Shown here: positions 25,597 to 37,104 of the stretch, in pieces | Position numbering within the stretch: the stretch's first letter is position 1 | Layout of the letters: every line of letters begins with the position of its first letter | Assembly (NCBI GenBank): GCA_963921425.1 | Contig: OY992835.1 | Span: 5,456,001 to 5,520,000, forward strand | Reading direction: 5' to 3' | DNA length: 64,000 nt | Source: Dryas octopetala | Lineage: Eukaryota > Streptophyta > Magnoliopsida > Rosales > Rosaceae | The notes under the pieces: generated by a model | Seen by the model: the letters and a program-made list of their open reading frames with translations, nothing else | Told to the model about the DNA's origin: nothing | The model's database searches: none | Position numbers and translations under genes: made by a program

Positions 25597-26784
25597 TTAC
25601 ACTAGACTCTGGCTAAGTAGACATCCTAACACAAGTCCTAAATCAACAAATCACAGCAGAGTAACCAAATCAAAGTAACAGCAAATAAAACTACCAGAAA
25701 ATAACACTACTAGCAAATCAAACTACTAGCATTTGCCACTCACACAACAGCAGCACCAGCACCAACACAAGAGGCCAACTCCTAAACAGGACAGCTTCAC
25801 CACAAGCTGTTAATCTTTCACAACTACACCCACAACAGAAAAAACACAGTTAGTGAAAAACCACAGTGATGAATTTTTTGCATATGGTTAATTTTTTTTA
25901 AAGGAAAAAACAGAATTAATACCATGCACTTATAGCTGAACTCACAAAAATAGCAATAATGCAATTCACTCTTTCAAGAGAACTCATTGACAGGGAAAAT
26001 GACTTACACGCAGAGGGAGGCAGACTGGCAGGGAGCTTGCGGCGGAGTCGCTAGTGCAAAGGTGGCGTTGCGGTGGTGCTCTGACTGTCTGAGTGATAGT
26101 GCTCTATCAACTATCTGATCGCAGCTCATATTAAATGATCAGATCGAGTCCGTTCGATCAGAGTTTGGTGGTGGTTTAATGGTTTGGCTTGCTTTCAAGA
26201 GAGAGGCTGAGTTCGATCGGATTTGGGGGTGGTTTGATGGTTGGTTTGGCTTGCTTTTTGGAAAGAGGCTGGGTTGATGGGTTCGATCGGATTTGGGGGT
26301 GGTTTGATGGTTTGGCGAGATGTTTTGGGCGAGATGGTGATTGTGGGGTTTCGGTGATGATGGTCAGATCACTTAGATGGTGATGATCAGGTTTGGGCGA
26401 GACGGTGAATCGGTGATGATGGTCAGATCATCAGATGGTGAATCAGTGAATGGTGATGATGTGGTTTCACCGTTTCGGTGATGGTGGTGATGATGGAGAG
26501 AGGCTGAGACTGAGAGAGTGAGAGAGATTGAGAGTTGAGACATAGAGCAAATGAGGCGGCGATTGTAAATTGTAAAGCTAGGTTAGGTCTGTAAACTATA
26601 AGTTAGCTTATATACTTTCATTAGTTGTTTAATATTTTATTAGTTTAGGGTATTTTGGGGTTTGGGCTTGGGTGTTCGGTTTGGGGTTTGGATTTTTTAT
26701 ATAATTTTATTACATATGTAATATATGTTTTATTATATATTTTATTACATATGTTTTATAAAAAAACGATGCAATTGTGTTTTC
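25597..26784. other. 5' flank of the hAT gene; low-complexity GA/GT-rich DNA
   Basis: Contains repeated TTCGATCGGATTTGGGGGTGG blocks near 26210-26310 and GGTGATGATGGTCAGATCA blocks near 26355-26430. No coding frame is credible. The 5' terminus of the hAT element could lie in here but is not recognisable. Confidence 0.4.
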
Positions 26785-27710
26785 AACGATCTGAACAGTT
26801 CAAATTTTAGTTCCTCACTCAAAGATAATTCATGCAAAAAATTAGCTCAATCGGAGATGTAAAAGTGACGTAACGGTGGTCGAATTAATGAACGATCGTG
26901 GTTTTTCTAATGATGATCGAATGGGTAGATGAATTTCGATTTGGTCGATTTTTTATAAGGATGATCTTTGACTATGAACATAGAAAATGAACAACTAAAA
27001 TTGTTGAAATCACGTTGTGGTCTTCACAATTTTGAAAACGACAAGGTTTCAGCGGGAAAGTTATTAGAATTATACACTTCAACTCTTCAAGTGTATTTAT
27101 ATGTAGAAGCTCACATCTCGATCGTGTTTCTAAGTATCCAACGATCCGAACCGTTAATTTTTTAGTTTTTCACTCAAAAATCATCCCTGCAAAAAATTAG
27201 TTCAATCGGAAATGTAGAAGTTAGATAACGGTGGTCCAACTTATGAATGATCGTGGTTTATCTAATGATAATCGAATGGGTAGATGAATTCCGATTTAGC
27301 CGATTTTTTGTAAGGATGATCTTTGACTATGAATATAGAAGTGAACGGCTCAGATTGTTGAAATCATGTTGTGGTCTTCACAATTATGAAAACAACAAGG
27401 TTTCAACGGGAAAGTTATTATAATTATACTCTTCAAGTGTATTTATATGTAAAAGCTCACATATCGATCGTGTTTTTAACAATCCAAACCGTTCAAGTTT
27501 TAGTTCCCCATTCAAAGAGAATCCTTGCAAAAAATTAGCTCAATCAGAGATGTAAAAGTGATGTAATGATGGTCGAATTAATAAATGATCGTAGTTTTTC
27601 TAATGATAATCGAACGGGTAAATGAATTCTGATTTGGCCAATTTTTTGTAAGGATGATCTTTGACTATCAACATATAAAATGAACGACTCAGATCGTTGA
27701 ATTAATGAAC
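26785..27710. repeat. Satellite-like tandem repeat, unit about 340-355 bp, about 2.7 copies
   Basis: The landmark AACGATC[T/C]GAAC occurs at 26785 and 27140, and a diverged copy at 27478, giving spacings of 355 and 338. Other shared blocks are GATGATCTTTGACTATGAACA, TGTGGTCTTCACAATT and AATGAACGATCGTGGTTT. Copies differ by many substitutions, so the array is old. Confidence 0.85.
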
Positions 27711-27969
27711 GATCGTGGTTTAATAACTTTAATTATAGTTGTATTATAAAATTTGTATATACACATATACATTTATGTTTTATTATAGTTGCAATGTTGT
27801 ATATAATTTTAAAAGTTTATTATTTATGGTATTACATAGTTTACACTATTACTATATTTACTAACATTATAGTATTATATAATAACTTAATAAAGATATT
27901 AATAATTTATTCGAGTAAACAAACGAAAAACCTATTAAATATGTTATGATTCACAAATTAGACAAATAA

Positions 27970-28040
27970 ACTAGTCAGCTCAGTTGGTTGAGAGTTGAAG
28001 CGTGTTTTGTGAGGTCTCATATTCGATTCAAAACATAGCC
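27970..28040 (+). other. tRNA-like SINE head, truncated
   Basis: TCAGCTCAGTTGGTTGAGAG matches the D-arm/A-box of tRNA-derived sequences, and GGTCTCATATTCGATTC, 34 bases later, resembles a B-box. A body and tail are missing; the gypsy-type LTR fragment begins at 28045. This is probably a truncated SINE and not a working tRNA gene. Confidence 0.5.
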
Positions 28041-28044
28041 AAAA

Positions 28045-28428
28045 TGACAAGACCGCCCCTGGATTTCCACCCTGAAACTCGGAGAGGTCCTGTGGGATCC
28101 AAAATCAAGGAAAATTTCTACCGAAAATTCGGCAGAACCTCCCATGAAAATGGACTAACCCAAAAATTTACAAACCTGTAAATAACACTTCTAAAATTTA
28201 ACAGCCACCTCCGCAAACAACAGGGAGTCTCAAGCTCAACAAATAAAAATAATCCATTCGTAGGGTCCAAAAGTGGTTATCAGAGTTTTTAATACAACAA
28301 GTTTTATACTAAAGCTAAAAGAAATAACAAGGTGGACATGTCGCCTACAATGTCCGAGGAATGAGAGTGGAAAAATTATGCCTCGATGTATATGGCTCGA
28401 CCTCCACCACTGCTACTACCTGGGGGAA
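28045..28428 (-). mobile_element. Gypsy-type LTR fragment, antisense
   Basis: About 380 bp clearly related to 16478-16860: TGACAAGACCGCCCCTGG, GGAGAGGTCCTGTGGGATCC, GACCTCCACCACTGCTACTACC. It is the 3' end of an LTR in antisense. The rest is missing; the duplicated block begins directly after it. Confidence 0.75.
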
Positions 28429-30349
28429 TGCATGAGAGACTAGGAGAGTTCTCGCTCAGTGTCCAACTCTTGTATGCTCACGAACTGACCTAGACATCAT
28501 GTTGTTTGGATACTTTATTGATATGAGCTTAATATTTAATTAAGTTGATTGATTAACAAAATAAATCATGCCTTAGTTTGTTCAAATTCAATAATTGAAT
28601 TTAATTAATCCAACTTTAATTCTTTAATTAAAGTAACTAAACTTAATTAAACTAACTAAACTTAAATAAACTATAGTCTCAAATATATAATAATATTCTA
28701 CAAATTAATTAATAATTTAAATCTAGCTTAATTAATTAATCATGCTTAAATAAATTAATAAGCCTAAAATAATTAAAGTGGGTTGGGAGGATTACTTGGT
28801 TGTAGACCCCCTTACCTTGATCTCCACCCATGAGTCGAGGCATGAATCTTTTCTGAGAATAAATCAATCGATTTGCCGGATTTAGGTGAAAAAACCAGGT
28901 ATATCGGTTAAGTTGAGTGAGAGAGAGAGAAGCGGGTCGATCCAGAACCGGGAAAACACGTACGTGATTCACATTTTTAGATTAATGGATGACCACGATT
29001 AAAACCCGCTTAATGAGCTACGATGGTCTCAATTAAAAGGTGCTGATCATGTGCAATGCAACCCACGCTGCTACTGTGCTCCCACATTCTGCAGGATCGA
29101 GCCACACCTTACTGACACGCAATCGGCTACTCAGATTGAGACGCGCCAGTTGTTGCTTACGCATCGCCTAATCAGTGTTGTCATCGAATTGTCGCACACT
29201 ATGTGGGCGCTTTTAGCCGAGTCAGCGTCCACGTCAGCTTTTTCTAATTTATTATTTATTCCTATGACCTAAATCAGTAAATCCAACTCTTAAAAATTAA
29301 TTTTGAAAAATAAAAAATAATGTTTATCCAATTTGAAAAGTCATAACACTTTCTCATGAACTCTGATCGACAGATCCTAAATTTCCTTAAATTCGTTGAC
29401 GAGTACTTTCCAACTATGGTCCCACTTTGACCATTCGACCCTAAAAAAATAAGGGACTAATTTCTATTAATTCACAAAAAAATTTCAATAATTATAGAAA
29501 ATTCTATAAATCACCTTCCAAAAATTCAAATATCTCTAAAATAGAATAATTTTCAGGGTGTCGCATCCCCACATCTATCAATCTATTAGTTTTATACAAA
29601 TTGTAAGCTTTTTCCTGCTTATTATCTACATAATGAAAAACTGCAATGTAAATACAGTTCATGATTTCTCTCATATTATCAGAGTAGAAGCTTTGGATTA
29701 TGGATTATTAACCTCCCAATATAAATTGAATTTCACACAGGGCCAGTCTAGGCTAGCTTGTGGAGGTTCTGGGAAAATAGAGAGAGAGAGAGAGATAACC
29801 ACGTTTATATACAATTAATGCAAATAAAATACTGGTCAGACATCATGGAGGCTAGCTGGGGTGGTGATTAAAATCACCTTGGGCTTGTACAGTCAAAAGA
29901 AAAATGGCCATTTTCCATTAAGGTCTAGTCGTCTAGCAAGAATAGCCACATTTTTATTTGAAGATGCCTATTTGTTTATGAGTTATTTGGGTTTAAAATT
30001 TCATAGGAAGCCTTCTAAAATGCGTGGGCCACATTCCGGCCACGTACCCTCTAAGCCGTGTTTGATTTCATATATTTAATTGTTGAACAAATGTCAACAT
30101 TTGAGAGAATATATCTAAATCCTCTGTTAATTCTTTATGTGCGAATCTCATACTAATCAATTATAACTACGTCTTCTAAAAAATGAATGGTTCCGATTAT
30201 GAGTCTACATTTTAAAACGAACTAATTAGCACATAAATATTAGTAGAAAATTTAAATCCTAAATAAAAATATAATAATGTGTATGAGCTGCTTTCATTTC
30301 TATACAAGAGGTCATTAATACAATGATACTATTGGAGCAGTATCAATTA
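28429..30349. repeat. Direct repeat copy 1 (1.92 kb)
   Basis: Starts TGCATGAGAGACTAGG and ends GCAGTATCAATTA. About 95% identical by eye to 31023-32982. The first 1.1 kb, ending CAGGGTGTCGCA at about 29572, looks like a gypsy-type LTR part; the rest is AT-rich unique-looking DNA. A 72-codon open frame at 29861-30079 is preserved unchanged in the other copy, but this is too short to call a gene. The microsatellite here is only (AG)8 at 29779-29794. Confidence 0.85.
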
Positions 30350-30595
30350 ACATATATCCACACGTCGATTTTTACATATAAACCGATGTGTAGATAGGCA
30401 CTCAACAACGGTATCCTCCAAATCATTGATTTTTAAGGGTATTGTCCATGTATAACCATTGTGTAGGTGCACCAAGACAACGGTTTTTTGTCGTTGTCTA
30501 TTGGGGGTATGAATAGACATCGGTCGATTAGACAACAGTAAATGGACAACTTACACAACGGTCAAAATCCGTCGTCTGAATGCTATTTTGTAGTG
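30350..30595. mobile_element. Right end of a CACTA-type transposon
   Basis: Ends in TGCTATTTTGTAGTG, the reverse of a CACTACAAAA terminus. Inside are repeated ACAACGG and ACATCGG/CCGATGT motifs in both orientations, as in CACTA subterminal regions. The left end was not found, so it is truncated or a deletion derivative. Confidence 0.6.
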
Positions 30596-31022
30596 GTGAA
30601 ACTAAGGTAGTGAGAGAATTCATTCCTGGTTGTACTGCATAGGCTAACGATCTTTTATTGTACCACATAAGGCTAACTGCCAGTTTGTAAAATTGAGCTA
30701 CATGGGTTAGTCGTTCGTACAACAGTATCTAGAGTCCAAACTTAACCTTTTCGCAGTGCACCATCCAAATCACCGATGTCCAAGATTATTTCTTTGGGTA
30801 ACTGGAAATTCAAGTTCGATAAAGCAATGACTTTAGTCAAAAGTCAATTTTGGCCGAGTTATGGCATGACCTTTCATTTCGATCATATGTCCCTTGAAAC
30901 CAGTCTAAGTAGACCGAGTTTCGGTACTTTTTGTGTACCTATAAGAGTTTCTACTTAAGTCTAACATTTAACTTAAGTCGCATAGCTTGATTGCTTATGT
31001 TCGTATAACATGACCAGGTCAG
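30596..31022. other. Between the duplicated blocks; probable gypsy-type LTR sequence
   Basis: No gene. The later part (about 30770-31022) has the style of gypsy LTR DNA and runs without a break into the LTR-like start of repeat copy 2, so copy 2 seems to keep the longer original context. Confidence 0.35.
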
Positions 31023-32370
31023 TGCATGAGAGACTAGGAGAGTTCTCGCTCAATGTCCAACTCTTGTATGCTCACGAACTAACCTAGACATATATCATGT
31101 TGTTTGGATACTTTATTGATATGAGCTTAATATTTAATTAAGTTGATTGATTAACAAAATAAATCATGCTTTAGTTTGTACAAATTCAATAATTGAATTT
31201 AATTAATCCAACTTTAATTCTTTAATTAAAGTAACTAAACTTAATTAAACTAACTAAACTTAAATAAACTATAGTCTCAAATATATAATAATATTCTACA
31301 AATTAATTAATAATTTAAATCTAGCTTAATGAAGTAATCATGCTTAAATAAATTAATAAGCCTAAAATAATTAAAGTGGGTTGGGAGGATTACTTGGTTG
31401 TAGACCCCTTTTACCTTGATCTCCAACACATGAGTCGAGGCATGAATCTTTTCTAAGAGGAAATCGATCGATTTGCCGGATTTAGGTGAAAAAACCAGGT
31501 AAACCGGTTAAGTTAAGTGAGAGAGAGAAGCGGGTCGATCCAGAACCGGGAAAACACGTGATTCACATTTTTAGATTAATGGACGACCACGATTAAAACC
31601 CGCTTAATGAGCTACGATGGTCTCAATTAAAAGGTGCTGGATCATGTGCAATGCAACCCACGCTGCTACTGTGCTCCCACATCCTGCAGGATCAAGCCAC
31701 ACCTTACTGACACGCAATTGGCTACTCGAATTGAGACGCGCCAGCTGTTGCTTACGCAGTGCCTAATCAGTGTTGTCATCGAATTGTTGCACACTATGTG
31801 GGCGCTTTTAGCCTAGTTAGCGTCCACGTCAGCTTTTCCTAATTTACTATTTATTCCTATGACCTAAATCAGTAAATCCAACTCTTAAAAATTAATTTTG
31901 AAAAATAAAAAATAATGTTTATCCAATTTGAAAAGTCATAACACCTTCTCTTGAACTCCGATCGATAGATCGTAAATTTCCTTAAATTCGTTGACAAGTA
32001 CTTTCCAGCTAGGTCCCACTTTGACCATTCGACCCTAAAAAAATAAGGGACTAATTTCTATTAATTCACCAAAAAATTTCAATAATTATAGAAAATTCTA
32101 TAAATCACCTTCCAAAAATTCAAATATCTCTAAAATAGAATAATTTTCAGGGTGTCGCATCCCCATATCTATCAGTCTATTAGTTTTATACAAATTGTAA
32201 GCTTTTTCCTGCTTATTCTCTATATAATGAAAAACTGCAATGTAAATACAGTTCATGATTTCTCTCATATTATCAGAGTAGAAGCTTTGGATTATGGATT
32301 ATTAACCTCCCAATATAAATTGAATTTCACACAGGGCCAATCTAGGCTAGCTTGTGGAGGTTCTGGGAAA

Positions 32371-32433
<63 letters not shown>

Positions 32434-32982
32434 CACGTTTATATACAATTAATACAAATAAAATACTGGTCAGACTTCATGGAGGCCAGCTGGAGTGGTG
32501 ATTAAAATCACCTTGGGCTTGTACAGTCAAAAGAAAAATGGCCATTTTCCATTAAGGTCTAGCCGTCTAGCAAGAATAGCCACATTTTTATTTGAAGATG
32601 CCTATTTGTTTATGAGTTATTTGGGTTTAAAATTTCATAGGAAGCCTTCTAAAATGCGTGGGCCACATTCCGGCCACGTACCCTCTAAGCCGTGTTTGAT
32701 TTCATATATTTAATTGTTGAACAAATGTCAACATTTGAGAGAATATATCTAAATCCTCTGTTAATCCTTTATGTGCGAATTTCATACTAATCAATTATAA
32801 TTATGTCTTCTAAAAAATGAACGTTTCCAACTATGAGTCTACATTATAAAACGAACTAATTAGCACATAAATATTAGTAGAAAATTTAAATCCTAAATAA
32901 AAATATAATAATGTGTATGAGCTGCTTTCATTTCTATACAAGAGGTCATTAATACATTGGACTATTGGAGCAGTATCAATTA
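31023..32982. repeat. Direct repeat copy 2 (1.96 kb)
   Basis: Second copy of 28429-30349. Most of the length difference comes from the microsatellite, (AG)29 at 32373-32430 against (AG)8. No PBS follows copy 1 and no polypurine tract precedes copy 2, so I treat the pair as a segmental duplication and not as LTRs. Confidence 0.85.
32373..32430. repeat. Microsatellite (AG)29
   Basis: A perfect 58-base dinucleotide repeat within direct repeat copy 2; a likely length-polymorphic site. Confidence 0.95.
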
Positions 32983-33033
32983 CCTAGCTAGTGTAAATTA
33001 TACGGCCTGCCCAGGCCCCAGATCATATATGTA

Positions 33034-33312
33034 CATGATCTTCACCTAAAAATCCCAAAATAATAAAAATAAATGGAGAAAGGAAATATAGAGATTTAAT
33101 AGAGACCTATGGGCTAATTGAGACATGCACATGATCTTCACCTAAAAATCCCAAAATAATAAAAATAAATGGAGAAAGGAAATATAGAGATTTCCTACGC
33201 TCTTAGATACTAATTGAGACATGCACATGATCTTCACCTAAAAATCCCAAAATAATAAAAATAAATGGAGAAAGGAAATATAGAGATTTAATAGAGACCT
33301 ATGGGCTAATAG
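33034..33312. repeat. Tandem repeat, 96-bp unit, 3 copies
   Basis: CATGATCTTCACCTAAAAAT starts at 33034, 33130 and 33226, exactly 96 bp apart. Units 1 and 3 are nearly identical; unit 2 differs in one block of about 20 bases. It lies just downstream of the split minus-strand gene. Confidence 0.92.
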
Positions 33313-33725
33313 CAGGTTGTATAGCCAGCAGCCAAGGACCAAAAGCAAAACTTCAATAACTTATTGCAATTGATCCTCACAAGGGGCCACCTATACTACC
33401 GCCGGCGCCGGCCGCCGTTAGCCATCTTAACCACCGCCGGTCGGTATGTATACGAGGCGCTTTTCCGGTCGCCGACTTCCAACAAAAGCTTTTGTCTCTA
33501 CAACATCTTCCCTTGTGCCACATATCACTGCATGCCTTTGCCAAAACCCTCTGAAGTAGTAATTTTTGCTCTTTTTCTTCCGCTCATGAATATTTCTGTT
33601 ACCATCTAATAACGACCCATTTTCTTGTAACCCCTTGTAAAGCTTGTCTTTGTCACCACTAGACTCTATGAGTTGATCCAACTGCCGAGCAATACTCTCA
33701 ATTTCATATGTATCAAGAAGCGAAC

Positions 33726-36666
33726 TGTAACGACCCGACCCAAAGTTGACTTTTAAAACTAAGAGACTTTCGTCTTTGACCTTGGGTCCGTTTGATAGAT
33801 CTCGAGTCCACGAGTTCGTAGACACGTAGCACGTGTCGATCGGAGCTATGGTTTGAAAGTTACGGGCATTTGAAGTAAAGGGCAAACTTGTAATTTTTGC
33901 AAAAGGGGTTTTAAAACCCAAAACTCAGTTTTTTCTCGGGGGACTCTCTCGGACATTCTCTCTCTCCCTCGCGTCTGTTCTCTCTCTGGCCCTCTCACCT
34001 TGCCGCGCCTGCCACCGGCGCGTGGCGGCGCGTCCGGCAGTGGGTGGCGACGGGACTGGCCCAGATCTTGTCGCCGTCCCTCCCTCTTCCTCCCCTGGTG
34101 TCGGCGCAGTCCAGAAACACCTCAGAACCCGAGAACCCAGACTTCGCCGATTGGAGTTCCGGCGTTGACTCGCCGTTTCCGGCGTCTTCGCGGCCTAGCA
34201 CCAGCCCAGAAAGCTTCCCCTCGTCGAGTCTAGCATAGTGGTGTGCTCCGATCGTCCATCCGACGCCTCTCGAAGACGAATCGACGCTGTGAAGGCCGGG
34301 AAGGCCGGCGACTTCCGCCGTCGATTCTGGCGTTTCCGGCGACTGTTGGCCGTCGGTCCAGTTGTCAAAAATGACCCTCTAGGTACGGGTAATCTTTCCC
34401 CTAAGGTGTGGTTGTTCAATTTTGAGAAATTGAAAAATTGATTTTAGGGTGTTTGTTATATTTCGGATTTCTTGAAATTGGACTTGAATTTGAGTGGATT
34501 TTGTGCAATTGAAGGTTTTATTATGCAATTAGGATTAATTGGAGTTGAATTTGGGTGTTCCTAGGTTTGTGCCGCCCCTGCCACCGTCGGCTTCGCCACT
34601 CGTGGCGGCGGGTTGGATGGTTTCTTGTATTTTTCCACTTCCTTAGAGTTCTAGTAGCTTAATTTTAGGTTCGGTGACTATCTGAGATTATTTTTGTGTG
34701 TTGTTTATGGCCGGGCAGCCACCGTGTGTGGTGGTTGGCCGCTTGTTTCGGTTGTTTAACAGCTAGTTAAAGAATCTATTGTATATTGTTGGTTGTCTGG
34801 TCTTAACAGGTACATGGACTCGGGAAATTTCATTCCCGATGCCGTTATGCTGCCGGATTTGGTATCCGAGCAATGGCACCGTGAAGGGTATTTCGGTCTT
34901 TTACGTAGTTAAATTGTGAGTGAAACTTTCTAGTTTTATTGTAGAGTACCATTAGCAAAGTGTAGAATGTGAATCATGAGAGTGAAGTGACGAGGATTTG
35001 AGGCTAAGAGATTGATTAGAAATTTGAGAAATGTTTATGGTCGAGGTATATGAGTGAGGATTAAGCAATTATTATACAGCAGACTGTGAGTAAGAATGGC
35101 AAACAAGTGAGGAGGCGTGAGTAGGAATCAGTTTCGGAGAAGGATTCGGTATAGCTCGGGGTAGACTGTGTGAGTGGATCTCTGGTTTCCGAAATGTTTT
35201 GCACATTTTATAATTCAACTATCTTCTTGATTTAAATTGGGTATGGACAGTTTCTGGAAATGGTTTTTGGTATTATTTTGGAGAAGTTTTATTAACGAAT
35301 TTATGTCTTTTAGAAAATGATTTTGATCGAGCAGCTTTCACAATTTGAGAATGATTTTATTTAAGCGAATTTATGGAAAGAATTAAATTTCAGTTTTTAT
35401 CTGGAGGATAGTCTTGAGATGTGGTTAATTGAGATATATAGAAGCGGTTTCAAACCGCCATATTAGTACCCCCAGTACGCAGGTATATATTGCTCTGCAC
35501 TCGCCTAGAGATGACTCGGCAGTGTACGACCAGCACTCGCTCTGCACTTGCCTAGTTGGCAGTGTACGACCAGCACTCGCTCTGCACTTGCCTAGTTGGC
35601 GGTGTATGACCAGCATGACATTTGCTCTGCACTTGCCTAGTCGGCAGTGTACGACCAGCACTCGCTCTGCACTTGCCTAGTTGGCAGTGTACGACCAGCA
35701 CTCGCTCTGCACTTGCCTAGTTGGCGGTGTATGACCAGCATGACATTTGCTCTGCACTTGCCTAGTTGGCAGTGTACGACCAGCACTCGCTCTGCACTTG
35801 CCTAACCGGCGGTGTATGACCAGCATCACAGCAGGTATAGAATTGCTCTGCACTCGCCTAGAGATGACTCGGCAGTGTATGACCAGCACAGGTATACAAT
35901 TGCTCTGCACTCGCCTAGAGATGACTCGGCGGTGTATGACCAGCACAGGTGTATATTTGCTCTGCACTTGCCTAGAGATGACTCGGCAGTGTATGACCAG
36001 CAGTTTCCCGGGTACTAGTGTGGCGTGAGATTTCAGTTGTGGGGCATTTTGAGAAATGAAATTACATCAGTAAATATTTTAATGACAGTTTCAGTAGAGC
36101 TTTGTGTTTTTATTTCAGTTGTTTTAACAGTTTTACAACTTGAAAATACTATTTATTCTTCAGAGTTCGAATCACAGTTTTGAGATGACTTAAAAATGGA
36201 TTTGAAAGAAGAGATGGATTTGAGAAATAGTTTTAAAGTTGGAGGGTTTCAAAGAGCGACGTGAGTGAGATTAGGAGGATTTCAAAGAGCGTCGTGAGCG
36301 AAATTAGATAAATGTTTGTTTATACCGTGTATTGTATGGCTTTTGTTCGTTAGGACTTGGGTTGGTTAGAACTTGGTAAGGTTTAGGCTTGAAGCTTGAG
36401 AAGGGAAGCGAGGGTGGTTATGTCGTGAGGTTATTAATTAGGATGTGAATGTTTGCAGGTTGAGCAGGCTGAGGAAGCAGTGGGGAGAAGACGAGGCAGT
36501 GGGACCCAGAGAGATTTGTTTAATTGTTTTTACTCAGTGGTTTGTTTAAAATGTTTTGACAGAATTATATTTACTTATGTTGTTGTGCATGGCTCAAAAG
36601 TAAGAGAAAACATATTTAACAGTTTGATGTTTAGTATTTTCATAGGCCGAGGTTCGGGGCGTTTCA
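33726..36666 (+). repeat. 5' LTR (2941 bp)
   Basis: Begins TGTAACGACCCGACCCAAAG. It has a CpG-rich, CT-rich segment at about 33950-34380, an AT-rich middle, an 11-copy tandem array at 35490-36001, and ends GGCCGAGGTTCGGGGCGTTT plus CA. The short open frames in the GC-rich part are identical in both LTRs simply because the LTRs are identical; I see no domain in them. Confidence 0.95.
35490..36001. repeat. Tandem array in LTR1, 11 units of about 40-55 bp
   Basis: Each unit has GCTCTGCACT[T/C]GCCTA, a variable joint (GTTGG or GAGATGACTCGG), C[A/G]GTGTA[C/T]GACCAGCA. Longer units add an AGGTATA block. Units mix in a higher-order pattern. The same array recurs at 38869-39380 in LTR2. Confidence 0.92.
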
Positions 36667-36668
36667 GA

Positions 36669-36680
36669 TGGTATCAGAGC
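36669..36680 (+). other. Primer-binding site, initiator tRNA-Met
   Basis: TGGTATCAGAGC starts two bases after LTR1 and is complementary to the 3' end of plant initiator tRNA-Met. The match stops after about 12 bases. Confidence 0.88.
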
Positions 36681-36939
36681 AAGACCCGGCCGGAAGTGTG
36701 TGGATTGCAAGACCCAGGGACCAAGACCCTGAGTGGGCGGCTGCGCGAGGCAGTGGTGAGCTACCAGGTGAGGAGAAGTGAGTGATCCCACACTGCCCGG
36801 GTGAGGAATGGTGATGTTACAGAAAGTTTGAGAAAGTTTTGAGAAATGTCCTTTGCACTGCCATCACTTCTCTGCTCCTCAGCAAGTTTTGGGAAGTTGG
36901 AAGGTTTAGTAAGTTTATTAATAAGAGGTCAGAGGGTCA

Positions 36940-36967
36940 ATCAGAGTGGCGCAGCGGAAGCATGGTG
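36940..36967 (+). other. 28-nt segment resembling the 5' half of initiator tRNA-Met
   Basis: The bases from ATCAGAGTGGCGCAGCGG to CATGGTG agree with the acceptor 5' strand, D-arm and start of the anticodon stem of plant initiator tRNA-Met at 27 of 28 positions (A for G at one site), as I recall that tRNA. TGGCGCAGCGG fits the A-box consensus. The anticodon loop and 3' half are absent. Confidence 0.65.
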
Positions 36968-37090
36968 AGACTTAAACAAATCATGTTGGCACGTGGTCAA
37001 TAGAGGGATCAGCGAGGTTGATAGGAGGTACGAGTTTGGGCATCACTTGTCTGTTACGATATATGCTAAATTTCGAGGACGAAATTTTTG

Positions 37091-37104
37091 TAAGGGGGGA
37101 AGGT
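37091..37104 (+). other. Polypurine tract
   Basis: TAAGGGGGGAAGGT immediately precedes LTR2; the purine run within it is the expected plus-strand primer. Confidence 0.85.

Noticed and set aside
28429..32982. The two 1.9-kb direct repeats as LTRs of one retrotransposon
   Set aside because: There is no primer-binding site after the first copy, no polypurine tract before the second, no matching target duplication outside, and the shared block ends in AATTA with no CA end. A segmental duplication explains it better.
34000..34441. GC-rich short reading frames in the LTRs, repeated at 37379-37820
   Set aside because: They are identical in both LTRs simply because the LTRs are identical, overlap on both strands, and show no domain.
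35490..36001. The regular array in the LTR as a CRISPR-like or coding repeat
   Set aside because: Units are contiguous with no unique spacers, lie in a retrotransposon LTR in plant DNA, and open in several frames on both strands only because of repetition.
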